A DNA stretch of 64,000 bases. Origin: Ignavibacteriota bacterium. Lineage in GTDB: Bacteria; Bacteroidota; Ignavibacteria; Ignavibacteriales; Melioribacteraceae. A model generated the notes under the pieces. That model was not told the DNA's origin. It did no database searches and saw nothing but the letters and a program-made list of their open reading frames with translations. The DNA lies in NCBI GenBank assembly GCA_016713565.1, contig JADJOX010000007.1, positions 1,354,501-1,418,500 of the forward strand. The letters run 5' to 3'. The position numbers were made by a program, and so were the translations under genes. This document shows, in pieces, positions 1 to 9,413 of this stretch; the stretch's first letter is position 1; each line of letters opens with the position of its first letter.

Positions 1-452
1 GAACTAACCGACGCTAAATCATAAATAATTCCACAAAATTTTTTTGGTAATTGAAGCATTTGCCTAAACCAATCAAGCACAACTTCTTCTAATTCCGTTG
101 ATGCGGGAGATGTTTTCCAAATCATTCCATTGATGTTAAATGCTGAGCTTAAAAAATCACCTAATATTGCCGGAGCAGAGGCGGTTGAATTAAAATATGC
201 CATAAAGTTGGGATGATTCCAATGCGTCATTCCTGGTATAATGATTTTATTTACATCATTTAAAATACTTTCAAAATTCTCACCTTTTTCGGGTGGAGCC
301 TTGGGAATTTTAACTTTTATTTCACCGGGCTCAACTTGTGCTAGAACAGGCTTCTCTTCAATGTTTTCAAAATAATCTGCTATAAAATCTATAAGTTCAT
401 GTCCATGTTTTCGAAATTCTTCAATTGGCATATCTTTAGTTTTTAAACTCAT
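1..452 (-). CDS. Aromatic-L-amino-acid decarboxylase family protein, N-terminal part (cut by window edge)
   Basis: Reading the minus strand from the ATG at 452 gives an open frame of about 150 codons that runs off the left edge, so the C-terminal part, including the PLP lysine, is not visible. The N-terminal half matches the group II PLP-dependent decarboxylases (DOPA/tryptophan decarboxylase): HPNFMAYF, SAPAILGDFLSSAFN, SPASTELEEVVLDW and MLQLP occur in the family order. Members decarboxylate aromatic amino acids, and some relatives act on other amino acids; the substrate cannot be told from this part. The upstream sequence carries AGAGAA a few bases before the ATG. It is divergent from the PhzF-like gene, sharing a roughly 66-base intergenic region. 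The family call is firm; the exact substrate is unknown. Confidence 0.9.
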   Translation of the reverse strand, partial: MSLKTKDMPIEEFRKHGHELIDFIADYFENIEEKPVLAQVEPGEIKVKIPKAPPEKGENFESILNDVNKIIIPGMTHWNHPNFMAYFNSTASAPAILGDFLSSAFNINGMIWKTSPASTELEEVVLDWFRQMLQLPKKFCGIIYDLASVS

Positions 453-518
453 TAAATTCTCTTTATTTTTTTATAATTTTTAAATTCGATTTCCAAATTA
501 TAAATAATAGAGGAAGTT

Positions 519-1298
519 ATGAAATTAAAACTATTTCAAGTCGATGCATTTACAAGTAAAGTGTTTCAAGGAAATCCTGCGGCAGTTGTTCCATTGGAAA
601 ATTGGTTGGATGACTTAACAATGCAGAATATTGCAGCAGAAAATAATCTTGCAGAAACTGCTTTTTTTGTAAATGAGAATGACGGATATAGAATTCGCTG
701 GTTTACCCCGGCTAGTGAAGTAGATCTGTGCGGACACGCAACATTAGCTTCTTCTTATGTTCTCTTCAATTTATTAAATTACTCTGATAATATTATTGAA
801 TTTAATTCGCGCAGCGGAAAATTAATTGTAACCAAAGAATGTGATTTAATAAGTTTAAATTTCCCATCAAGAAATCCACAGAAAATTAATTTTAATGAAA
901 TTTTAACAGATGCATTAGGCAAAAAGCCAACTGAAGTTTTTTTTGATAAATCAACTATTTGTGTTTTTGACGATGAAGAAATAGTGAAAAATCTTTCACC
1001 AAGAATAAATGACTTTTTAAAACTCAAAACTCATGGAGTAATTATAACCGCTAAAGGAAATGATGTGGATTTTGTTTCGCGTTTTTTTGCTCCTGATGTT
1101 GGTATTGATGAAGATCCAGTAACAGGTTATGCACACACATTGTTAATACCATTATGGTCAAAAAAATTAAATAAGACAATACTTAGCGCAAAACAGGTTT
1201 CTAAAAGAGGCGGTGAATTATTTTGTGAATATTTAGGTGATAGAGTAAAAATCAGCGGAAATGCAGTTCTATATTTAGAAGGTGAAATTACAATTTAA
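519..1298 (+). CDS. PhzF family isomerase/epimerase-like protein
   Basis: This 259-residue protein has the PhzF/DapF-like fold signatures: N-terminal FQVDAFTSKVFQGNPAAVV, NLAETAFF with the acidic residue Glu46 that serves as catalytic base in PhzF, CGHATLA near residue 72, and DEDPVTGYAH near residue 198. The length is normal for the family. PhzF isomerises an intermediate of phenazine synthesis, but most relatives sit outside phenazine clusters and have no assigned substrate. No other phenazine gene is here, so I do not call it PhzF proper. The start has an upstream AGAGGAAG. Its 3' end overlaps the convergent outer-membrane protein gene by 4 bases. Confidence 0.9.
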   Translation: MKLKLFQVDAFTSKVFQGNPAAVVPLENWLDDLTMQNIAAENNLAETAFFVNENDGYRIRWFTPASEVDLCGHATLASSYVLFNLLNYSDNIIEFNSRSGKLIVTKECDLISLNFPSRNPQKINFNEILTDALGKKPTEVFFDKSTICVFDDEEIVKNLSPRINDFLKLKTHGVIITAKGNDVDFVSRFFAPDVGIDEDPVTGYAHTLLIPLWSKKLNKTILSAKQVSKRGGELFCEYLGDRVKISGNAVLYLEGEITI

Positions 1299-2917
1299 AA
1301 TCTCCATGAAAAATTTGTAAAAATATTGCTGTAACTTGATTTTCCTTCAAATGTTCCTTCAAAGCTTAAAGAAAGTGAAAGATTACTGCTTATCCTTAAT
1401 GAAAAATCAGCGGCTAGAATGTTTTGCAGCAATTTTGATTTTGAACTAATAAAATTGTAATTGACATTTCTGTAAGATAAATCAGCGTAAACATTTCCAT
1501 CAAATAGATCTTTTGATATTCGAATTCCAATAATATTTCCGGTCAAATAGTTTGTGCTAAGATTCAAATAGTTCAGATTTGCGCTTAAGTTTAGTAATGG
1601 TACATTAGAATGAGTTATAGACGCAGAGTAATTTTTTGATGGTCTGATATCATTATCACTAAATCTGTAACCGGAATTTAAACTGAACATAATATTATTA
1701 ATTGGACGAACATTTAATCGTAATCTGAAACCTTGCCTTAGCGCCGATTCAATTAATTGATCGGCATAATTTTTAAATGTTTCATAATAAATTACATTTT
1801 TGCGTGCGTCGTAACTTGCGGTTGCCGAAATCCATCTTACGGGATTATATCTTGCAGAAACGTAGATACTTGTTAGTCTAAAATCATTATTCGGTTTATC
1901 ATTTAAATATTTAAATAAATCAATTTCACTAGATAAAAAGAAATTTATTTTGTTTATGATATTGTTGGAATGTTGTAAATATAAAAATCTTCTATCAGTT
2001 GTTCCGTTATTCATCTGTTGAAAAACCGAAATTGTATTATTCATTTCTCCGTTCCCCAAAGAATCAGATTTACTTATATAACCACCTAATTGCATAAGAT
2101 TTAGATTATATCCATAATCTTCAAAATTTGGCCTTGAGCCAATAACTCCGCCGATATAAAAGGATTTAAAATTCGATTCTAATTGTAAACCATCAATTGC
2201 TCCAATATTGGAAATTTTAGAATTAATTTTTCTTCCTAAAATTAATTTTGTTTTATCAAAATTATATGAAAGAGCTAAGTCATAAATTTTAGCCGCGTTG
2301 TTTAAATGTGTTTTTACAAAATTCCACTCATCAGCTTTGTATTTGAACGTAATATAATTTGAAAATGAAAAACCGGACCGGCCAATACTATCAGCATTTA
2401 ATGAAAGCGTGTATCTCCAGTTCTGCGAATTGTCGGAACTTAAATTATTAGATAAATTTGAATAACTTGATATATTAAATCTTCCGTAGAAATTTTTATT
2501 CTTAGCTTTATTGTAGTTGGATGAAACTGTTTTAATTGGCTTAAATTCTTCAGATTTAGAGTCTTGTATTATAGTTGAATCATTTTTTTCATCAGTATTA
2601 ATTTTATAAGAAGCGTTTTTTATTAACGCAAATACTTCACTATCCTTTTTAACTTTTTCCTTAATCAATATTGCGGCACATGAGCTTGAAGATTTTTCTT
2701 TTACAATCAATTTGGGTATCATACTAGATGATGTTTTAATATAAAGCGTATCACCTATATTGATTCCTATTGTATTTGCAAAACTTATATAAATATATTG
2801 AGAAGAGATATAATTAACTTTCCCTGCAATATACTTATCATCAAGATTTTGCGCCGATAAAATTGTGAATGAGAAAATTATGAATATTTTTAAGTATTTT
2901 ATCATAAGTATTTTCAC
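1295..2917 (-). CDS. Outer-membrane beta-barrel protein of the multihaem cytochrome cluster
   Basis: This 540-residue protein has an N-terminal signal peptide (IKYLKIFIIFSFTILSAQ), a small soluble domain rich in beta structure (about residues 25-100), a Ser/Asn-rich linker, and then a long run of alternating amphipathic beta strands. It ends in FSWRF, the terminal aromatic residue expected of outer-membrane barrels. It has no CXXCH. The GTG start at 2917 overlaps the TGA of the 46-haem cytochrome gene by 4 bases (GTGA), so translation is probably coupled; an in-frame ATG lies 12 bases further in. By position it is the best candidate for the porin of a porin-cytochrome conduit. I see no clear similarity to MtrB, so that role is inferred from context. 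Confidence 0.75.
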   Translation of the reverse strand: MKILMIKYLKIFIIFSFTILSAQNLDDKYIAGKVNYISSQYIYISFANTIGINIGDTLYIKTSSSMIPKLIVKEKSSSSCAAILIKEKVKKDSEVFALIKNASYKINTDEKNDSTIIQDSKSEEFKPIKTVSSNYNKAKNKNFYGRFNISSYSNLSNNLSSDNSQNWRYTLSLNADSIGRSGFSFSNYITFKYKADEWNFVKTHLNNAAKIYDLALSYNFDKTKLILGRKINSKISNIGAIDGLQLESNFKSFYIGGVIGSRPNFEDYGYNLNLMQLGGYISKSDSLGNGEMNNTISVFQQMNNGTTDRRFLYLQHSNNIINKINFFLSSEIDLFKYLNDKPNNDFRLTSIYVSARYNPVRWISATASYDARKNVIYYETFKNYADQLIESALRQGFRLRLNVRPINNIMFSLNSGYRFSDNDIRPSKNYSASITHSNVPLLNLSANLNYLNLSTNYLTGNIIGIRISKDLFDGNVYADLSYRNVNYNFISSKSKLLQNILAADFSLRISSNLSLSLSFEGTFEGKSSYSNIFTNFSWRF

Positions 2918-5900
2918 TCAAATCTAAAAAGTTCTTTTTTATTCAAATTATTCTCTCTACCATTCGGATGGCAATTATAACATGCGCTACTATTATAAGA
3001 ATAGCCGCTTTGACCGCGATGTTTATTATTCATATCTGTTTGGTTATGTTCATGACAATCAATACATGAAAAAATCGAATAATCGTTTGAATTTTTATGA
3101 CAATCAGAACATACATTCCACTCTTCTTTATGTTTGCCCGAATAAATTGGAAAATACTGACCATCATGATCAAAGGTTGCTGGCCTCCAAGCAACTTGTG
3201 AATGGCAATCTTCACAAGCAAATCCGAATCCGGAACTTGAATGAACAGGATTTGCGGTAGAGTTATAAGCACTGCTATGGCATCCATAACAATTATTTGG
3301 TGTATTCGTATAATTTCCATTATGACAACTTGCACAATTATTCGAAATATTAGAATGCGCACCTTCTAAAACGTAGAAATCATTGTGGATTAAAAATGAT
3401 GCGGGCTGCCAATCGGGATTGGTTGTGTGGCAATCTGCACAATTTGTAGAAAGTCCCAATTGAGTATGACTTGGATTACTTGAATTATTGAATGCACCTA
3501 TATGACAATCAAAGCAATTTGTTGTCGTACCCGTATATCCGGTTGAATGACAACTGCTGCAATTTGTATTTGTATGAGCGCCTGTAAGTACAAAATTAGT
3601 TTTGTTATGATCAAATGATGTTTCGTTCCAATTTGATGTGTTGTGGCAATCTTGACAAGTTTTAGGGTAATTTTGCTGTACATGTCCGGGAGCTGATGAA
3701 TAATTATCAGCATGGCAAGTATAACATTCTGCGGATGCGTTTGAGGTATTTACTGAATGACAGTTTGAGCATGTTGATATATTATGTCCGCCAACTAATT
3801 CAAAACCTGTTGTTGAGTGATTAAAAGTTGAAGGTTTCCATGCTGATGTTGAGTGACAATCTTCGCATGTTGTAGAAATCCCGACTTGAGAATGATTCGG
3901 TTCAAGTGAATTATTAAAATTATTTTGATGACAACTAATGCATTCTTTAGACGTATTTGTATACCCCGATTGATGACAACTACTGCAATTTGCATTTATG
4001 TGAGCGCCTGTTAAAACAAAATTAGTTTTGTTATGATCAAATGATGTTTCGTTCCAGTTCGATGTGTTGTGGCAATCTTGACAAGTTTTAGGGTAATTCT
4101 GCTGTACATGTCCGGGAGCCGATGAATAATTATCAGCATGACAAGTATAGCATTCAGCAGATGCGTTTGAGGTATTTACTGAATGACAATTTGAACATGT
4201 TGAAATATTATGCCCGCCAACTAATTCAAAACCTGTTGTTGAGTGATTAAAAGTTGAAGGCTTCCATGCTGATGTTGAGTGACATTCTTCACACGTTATA
4301 GAAATTCCTACTTGAGTATGATTAGGCTCAAGTGAATTATTAAAATTATTTTGATGGCAACTAATGCATTCTTTAGACGTATTTGTATACCCCGATTGAT
4401 GACAATCAGAACAATCTTGATTAATATGTGCACCGGTTAAAGGAAATTCCGATATTGAATGATTAAACGCTCCTTCTTGACTGCCTGTTGGATGACAAGC
4501 ATAACAATCCGCGCTTAAGTATTGATATCCTTGAATTCCACTATGCTCTTCGTCCATTTTCGATTTTTCATGTTCGTGGCAGTTGATACATTCAAATATT
4601 TGAAAATTTGATGTATTCATGTGACAATCCGAGCATTCATTCCATTGATTATTGTGTTTTCCCGAATAAATTGGAAAAAATTGATTATCATGATCAAATG
4701 TTGCCGGCTGCCATGAACTTTGCGAATGACATGTTTCACAGTCAGTACCAAATCCCGCAGACTGATGATTTGGGTTGGATGTATTATTATAATTATCCAA
4801 ATGACATCCTACGCAAGTATTTTTTGTATTTATATAATCTCCCGAGTGACATGAAAAGCAATCATTTGAAATGCTGATATGCGCGCCTTCAAATAAATAA
4901 AAATCATTATGAACCGGAAAAGCTGCCGGCTGCCAATCAGGATTGGATGTGTGACATTGTTCGCAATTTTGTTCTAAGCCTAATTGTTGATGGTTAGGAT
5001 TTATTGAATTTTGAAAATCCGTTAAGTGACATGATTTACATTCTGTAGAAGTTCCTTGATAACCTGCTGAATGACAATCAATACACTGTGTTGAAGTATG
5101 AGCTCCGATTAAAGGAAAATTTGTTGCCGCATGATTAAATCCACCTTCTTTATTTCCAGTAGGATGACATGAAAAACATGCTGTACTCTGATATACATAA
5201 CCATTAACTCCGCTATGTTCATCGTTCATAGAGTTTTGATTATGTTCATGACAATTTATGCATTCAAATACTTGAAAATTAGAACTGTTAGTATGACAAT
5301 CGGCACATTTATTCCATTCGCCTTTATGTTCACCGGAATATATTGGGAAGAACTGATTATCGTGATCAAAAGTAGAAGGATTCCAAGCTTTAGTATTATG
5401 GCATGATTCACAATCGGTTCCAAATCCTGCTGATTGATGAACCGGATCTGCCGCTGAATTATAATCTGTTTTATGACAATCATAACATTGATCCGATGTG
5501 TTGGCAAATCCTGAAGTATGACATTTTGAACAATCATTTTCAATTGTTTTATGCATTCCATCCAATACAAAAAACTTATCATGATCTTTGAATGATGCAG
5601 GCTGCCAATTTGGATTCGTAGAATGACATTCAGTACAATTTGTTGAAAAGCCGGATGACGAATGATTGGGATTTGTAGTTGAATTATAATCTTTCTGATG
5701 GCAACTGAAACATTCCTGAGTCAATCCTTCAAATGTATTTGCTGAATGACAATCAAAGCAATTACTAATTTTATGTCCGCCTACTAATGGAAAAAAATCA
5801 TGTGAAACATTTCCCTTTTTCCATTCAATATCGCTTACTTGATGGCAATCTTCACATTCACGCGAAAAACCTGCTTCAATATGGTTGGGTGAAACCGTCG

Positions 5901-6384
5901 ATTCATAATCTTTCAAATGACAGTCAATACATTGTGTGCCTATTACGTTAAACATTAATTTGTCAATTGACGTATGACATTCACCGCACTCTTCCATTTT
6001 ATGAGCTCCAAGCAAAGGAAATCTGCTTAACTCATGAATTTCAGTAATGTTTGACACCACCCAGGAATTTGAAGTATGGCATTGCTCACAATTTTGTTCA
6101 ACGGTATTTTGGTGAATATTTAAGTGACAATCAAAACAATTACTTTTTGTTTCTGAAAATTTTAAAGTATTATGGCATGATTGGCAATCTAATATTTTAT
6201 GTCTGCCAATTAATTCAAAATTAGTTTTATTGTGATCAAATTTTATTTTTTTTAAGTCAACCTTCCAGCTATTTGTTGTATGACATACTTCGCAATTAAA
6301 ATCGAATTTCTCTCCATGAGGAGATTGTGCAATTATTATTGATGTTAAAATTAATGTTAGAATCAAGAATGACAATCTACGCAT
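2914..6384 (-). CDS. Giant 46-haem c-type cytochrome, exported
   Basis: The protein is 1156 residues long with a Sec signal peptide (MRRLSFLILTLILTSIIIAQ) and, by my count, 46 CXXCH haem-binding motifs, about one per 25 residues. Many extra histidines in FDH, GAH and PNH contexts could be distal ligands. The haem units recur in longer blocks: FDHDNQFFPIYSG plus CINCHEH appears three times, and the first two blocks are about 224 residues and nine haems apart. A separate near-exact 142-residue duplication lies in the second half. It has no transmembrane segment and no T9SS sorting domain, so it is periplasmic or carried to the cell surface. It overlaps the 20-haem gene by 22 bases and the barrel gene by 4. 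Long-range electron transfer is the likely role. Confidence 0.92.
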   Translation of the reverse strand: MRRLSFLILTLILTSIIIAQSPHGEKFDFNCEVCHTTNSWKVDLKKIKFDHNKTNFELIGRHKILDCQSCHNTLKFSETKSNCFDCHLNIHQNTVEQNCEQCHTSNSWVVSNITEIHELSRFPLLGAHKMEECGECHTSIDKLMFNVIGTQCIDCHLKDYESTVSPNHIEAGFSRECEDCHQVSDIEWKKGNVSHDFFPLVGGHKISNCFDCHSANTFEGLTQECFSCHQKDYNSTTNPNHSSSGFSTNCTECHSTNPNWQPASFKDHDKFFVLDGMHKTIENDCSKCHTSGFANTSDQCYDCHKTDYNSAADPVHQSAGFGTDCESCHNTKAWNPSTFDHDNQFFPIYSGEHKGEWNKCADCHTNSSNFQVFECINCHEHNQNSMNDEHSGVNGYVYQSTACFSCHPTGNKEGGFNHAATNFPLIGAHTSTQCIDCHSAGYQGTSTECKSCHLTDFQNSINPNHQQLGLEQNCEQCHTSNPDWQPAAFPVHNDFYLFEGAHISISNDCFSCHSGDYINTKNTCVGCHLDNYNNTSNPNHQSAGFGTDCETCHSQSSWQPATFDHDNQFFPIYSGKHNNQWNECSDCHMNTSNFQIFECINCHEHEKSKMDEEHSGIQGYQYLSADCYACHPTGSQEGAFNHSISEFPLTGAHINQDCSDCHQSGYTNTSKECISCHQNNFNNSLEPNHTQVGISITCEECHSTSAWKPSTFNHSTTGFELVGGHNISTCSNCHSVNTSNASAECYTCHADNYSSAPGHVQQNYPKTCQDCHNTSNWNETSFDHNKTNFVLTGAHINANCSSCHQSGYTNTSKECISCHQNNFNNSLEPNHSQVGISTTCEDCHSTSAWKPSTFNHSTTGFELVGGHNISTCSNCHSVNTSNASAECYTCHADNYSSAPGHVQQNYPKTCQDCHNTSNWNETSFDHNKTNFVLTGAHTNTNCSSCHSTGYTGTTTNCFDCHIGAFNNSSNPSHTQLGLSTNCADCHTTNPDWQPASFLIHNDFYVLEGAHSNISNNCASCHNGNYTNTPNNCYGCHSSAYNSTANPVHSSSGFGFACEDCHSQVAWRPATFDHDGQYFPIYSGKHKEEWNVCSDCHKNSNDYSIFSCIDCHEHNQTDMNNKHRGQSGYSYNSSACYNCHPNGRENNLNKKELFRFE
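3571..4422 (-). repeat. Tandem 426-bp duplication inside the 46-haem cytochrome gene
   Basis: Two adjacent copies, 3571-3996 and 3997-4422, match over their full length with only scattered substitutions and no frame change. Each copy encodes 142 residues and six CXXCH motifs. The period is exactly 426 bases, measured from the shared string 'attagttttgttatgatc' at 3595 and 4021. Most differences are silent or conservative (for example the Asn/Thr and Asp/Glu changes near CEECH and CEDCH), which points to a fairly recent unequal exchange that added six haems. Confidence 0.9.
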
Positions 6385-7952
6385 CTAAAATCCTTTAATT
6401 TGTAATTTATAAATGCAATGTCATTTTTAATTACTTGTTTATGACATTTATTGCAGCTAACATTTTTATGAGCGCCTTCTAGCGAAAAATTTGTTTTGGC
6501 GTGATCAAACAAAACTGGTTTCCAATTTTCAGATGTGTGGCAATTTTCACAAAGTACTTTTTCATTTATAACGAACTGCCCTTGATGAATATCATTATGA
6601 CATTCCGTACAATTTGTTTCTAACTCTATAAATCTTTGTTTAACGTTGTTATTTTCATCAGTTTTAAAATGGCAATCGCGGCATGTTGCGGTTTTATGTT
6701 TTCCATTCAATTCAAATTCGGTTGTACTATGGTCAAATTCTATAGAATCCCATGAAATGGTTGTATGGCAAAATTCACATTTATTTTTGTCAAAATAAAT
6801 ATCAGAAATCTCATCCCCGTGAACATTGGAATGACATGTTATACATTTACTACCGGTAATTATAAAGTGCCAATTATCATTTTTATAGTGACAAGAATAA
6901 CATGGTGTGGCTAAATGCGAATTTGCAAGTTTAAATTCTGTTTTGTTGTGCATTTCGGTTGTAAAAAGAGAAGGTGAAAATCCGGCTTCGGAATGACATA
7001 CTTTGCAGTCTGTTTGAATATTGTTTTTTATAAACTCTCCCTTATGATAATCTTCATGACATTCGTAGCATTTGGAAAACTTTAATTTCTTGGTCAAGTT
7101 TTCTTTGTGGCAATTTTCGCATTTTACATTTTGATGCCGGCCTACTAACGGAAAATCTGTTTTGGAATGATCAAATTTGTTACCGATGTTTACATCATTA
7201 AATGAATTTGTATTGTGACATTTTTTACAGTCATTGCCAAATTTACCTTGATGAAAATCATTGTGACAAGATTTGCAGCTTGCGAATTCAACATTTGCAA
7301 ATTTTTGAAATAGTTTATTATTTTTTGTTTCTTTTGCATGACATTGTTCACAGCCTACATTTTTATGTTTTCCGGTTAAATCAAATTTAGTGTTTGAATG
7401 CAAGAAATTTACAGCCGGTTTAAACTTATTTTCATTGTGACATTTTAAACAGTTATCACCTAATGAATTTTGATGAAAATCTTCGTGACAATTACTGCAT
7501 TTTACTTTTAACCCAAGAAATGTTTTTTTCTTTCTTTTAAGTTTTTTATCTGTTATAAATTCTGGTTTATGACATTTACCGCATTCTAAATTTTTATGAC
7601 TCTCTTTTAATTCAAAACCGGCGTCATTATGATTGAATTTATCTTCATCAAATTTTATTATTTTAAAATTTCTTCCAAAATGATCACTATGACAATTCCA
7701 GCAATTTTTTGAAGCGACATTTTTATTAGAATGATATCCTTTATTTTGATTTATTAAATCTGAAATTTCTGTATGGCATCCGAGGCATTTAGCTTTTGAA
7801 ACCTGTTTACCCAAATCATGGCATTTAGTGCAATTACTCATGCCTTCTAAATTTGCATGGACTTCGGATAATTCACCTGGAGATATTTGAGCTGAATTAG
7901 ATATATAAAAAAGTAAAAAAAAGAATAATGTATTTGAGACTAATGTTTTAAT
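6363..7952 (-). CDS. 20-haem c-type cytochrome, exported, with probable ATT start
   Basis: The frame carries 20 CXXCH motifs by my count. The first in-frame ATG, at 7841, lies three codons before the first haem motif and would leave no signal peptide, so the cytochrome could not be matured. Reading upstream stays open and gives a good signal peptide ending SNSAQ. The only plausible initiator is ATT at 7952, preceded by GGAG at 7963-7960 with a seven-base spacer; no ATG, GTG or TTG is in frame there. That start gives 529 residues and overlaps the end of the FAD oxidoreductase gene by 13 bases. Motifs such as FDHSTTEFELNGKH and FDHAKTNFSLEGAH match the 46-haem neighbour. A periplasmic electron carrier is likely. 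The ATT could instead be a sequencing error. Confidence 0.85.
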   Translation of the reverse strand: MKTLVSNTLFFFLLFYISNSAQISPGELSEVHANLEGMSNCTKCHDLGKQVSKAKCLGCHTEISDLINQNKGYHSNKNVASKNCWNCHSDHFGRNFKIIKFDEDKFNHNDAGFELKESHKNLECGKCHKPEFITDKKLKRKKKTFLGLKVKCSNCHEDFHQNSLGDNCLKCHNENKFKPAVNFLHSNTKFDLTGKHKNVGCEQCHAKETKNNKLFQKFANVEFASCKSCHNDFHQGKFGNDCKKCHNTNSFNDVNIGNKFDHSKTDFPLVGRHQNVKCENCHKENLTKKLKFSKCYECHEDYHKGEFIKNNIQTDCKVCHSEAGFSPSLFTTEMHNKTEFKLANSHLATPCYSCHYKNDNWHFIITGSKCITCHSNVHGDEISDIYFDKNKCEFCHTTISWDSIEFDHSTTEFELNGKHKTATCRDCHFKTDENNNVKQRFIELETNCTECHNDIHQGQFVINEKVLCENCHTSENWKPVLFDHAKTNFSLEGAHKNVSCNKCHKQVIKNDIAFINYKLKDFRCVDCHS

Positions 7953-9271
7953 ACAGTTTCTCCATATTTCTTGGTTATCTTAATTCCAATTTTTTCTAAA
8001 AATTTATTCGGCAGTTCACCTCCGGCAAAAATGTAAACTAAATCATTAGGAATGGGAATTATTTTTTCATTATTTAGTTTTAATTTTACATCATGGTTAC
8101 TAATTTCTACAAGGTTGGATTCATATATTACATTGATCTTTTTACTTTTTATTGCCAAATTTATTTTTTCCAAATTCAGTGGTTTTAACCTGTTGAAAAC
8201 TGCGGAGCGATACGAAAGAGTAACTTGATTTGATCCGTCTTCGGAAAGCAAAAGAGCCGATTCAACAGCAGTATCGCCTCCTCCAATAATTAATACTTTT
8301 TGGTTGTTAATTAATTCAGGTTCTAGTAATCTGTAAGCAACTTTCTCAAGATTTTCACCTTTAACACCTAATTTTTTTGGTGAACCTCTTCTACCTATTG
8401 AAAGTAAAACCTTCGAACATTTATAATTGTCATGATTTGTAATTACTTCAAAATAATTTTGATAAGCTAGAATTTCTAGAACCTTTTCATTTTCATTAAT
8501 TGAAATATGATTTTTTTCCAAAATATCTTTCCAAAGTTCGAGTAATTCCGATTTTGAGGTCTCAAATAATTTTACTTTACCGTGTAAGGGTAAATTCATT
8601 GGTTTTGTCATTATAATTTTAGATCTTGGAAAACTAAAAACAGTACCGCCCAAACTATCTTGTTCAAGTGTTAAAAATTTAAGTTTGTTGTTCGCCGCTG
8701 TTAGTGAAGCCGAAATACCAGCCGGTCCTGCCCCAACAATTATTACATCATATTTTACATCATTTTGCTTCGGAAGAGTTTTAATAATATTTTCCATTGC
8801 TTTTGAACCCTGTTCAACTGCATTTTTTATTAAACCCATTCCGCCTAATTCGCCTGCAATGTAAATTCCTTTAATATTGGTTTCATAATTTTGACTTACA
8901 TGAGGAAGTTCGACACCGCGTTTTTCTGTACCCATAACTAATGAAATTGCTTCAACCGGACATGCATGAAAACATGCGCCATGTCCTACACATTGAGAAG
9001 CATTTATCAATTTTCCTCTTCCATGTACAATACCCAAGATATCTTTTTCCGGACAAGCAGCTACACATGCTCCGCTTCCAATGCAAATATCTTCATTTAT
9101 TACAGGATGTAATGAAATTGGTTCATGGAAACCAAATTCTTTTGCTTTTTCAATTTTAAGTTTATTTATTTTGGTTTGTTTTTTATGACTTCTAAGATAG
9201 GCGAATAAAACTATTCCTATTAACAGAATAACAATTACTGATGATAACAAATACTCAATTATTACTTCCAA
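7940..9271 (-). CDS. Membrane-anchored ferredoxin/FAD-NAD(P) oxidoreductase
   Basis: This 443-residue protein starts with a single transmembrane helix (about residues 7-25). A dicluster ferredoxin-like domain follows (residues 60-110), then a thioredoxin-reductase-like flavoprotein with an FAD motif GAGPAGIS near residue 180 and an NAD(P) motif GGGDTAVES near residue 325. The two iron-sulfur motifs read CIGSGACVAACP and CVGHGACFHACP: the second cysteine of each is replaced, by Ser66 and His97. No redox-active CXXC of thioredoxin reductase is seen. It probably takes electrons from cytoplasmic NAD(P)H (or returns them) and exchanges them with the b cytochrome encoded upstream. The start is taken as TTG at 9271 and is not certain, as the ribosome binding site is weak. 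Confidence 0.85.
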   Translation of the reverse strand: MEVIIEYLLSSVIVILLIGIVLFAYLRSHKKQTKINKLKIEKAKEFGFHEPISLHPVINEDICIGSGACVAACPEKDILGIVHGRGKLINASQCVGHGACFHACPVEAISLVMGTEKRGVELPHVSQNYETNIKGIYIAGELGGMGLIKNAVEQGSKAMENIIKTLPKQNDVKYDVIIVGAGPAGISASLTAANNKLKFLTLEQDSLGGTVFSFPRSKIIMTKPMNLPLHGKVKLFETSKSELLELWKDILEKNHISINENEKVLEILAYQNYFEVITNHDNYKCSKVLLSIGRRGSPKKLGVKGENLEKVAYRLLEPELINNQKVLIIGGGDTAVESALLLSEDGSNQVTLSYRSAVFNRLKPLNLEKINLAIKSKKINVIYESNLVEISNHDVKLKLNNEKIIPIPNDLVYIFAGGELPNKFLEKIGIKITKKYGETVLKH

Positions 9272-9413
9272 ACCCTTTCCCGCAGTAATTAATTCAAAAA
9301 GGATAATATATCAATTAATATGCCAATAAATTTTATTTAATTTATTTATTAAAAATCTATTTTTACATTATTACTGTTAAATTACCTGTAATTTATACAT
9401 CTTGTACTATTAT

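Noticed and set aside
519..1298. Phenazine biosynthesis gene phzF
   Set aside because: No other phenazine gene is present and PhzF-like proteins are common without phenazines.
3030..3362. ORFs rich in Ile/Val/His on the minus strand within the cytochrome gene
   Set aside because: They are out-of-frame readings of the repeated CXXCH-coding DNA, without ribosome binding sites or family similarity.
2914..6384. CRISPR-like or non-coding repeat array
   Set aside because: Regular repeats on the plus strand are the coding pattern of CXXCH units of the minus-strand cytochrome; spacing is not constant and there is a continuous frame.
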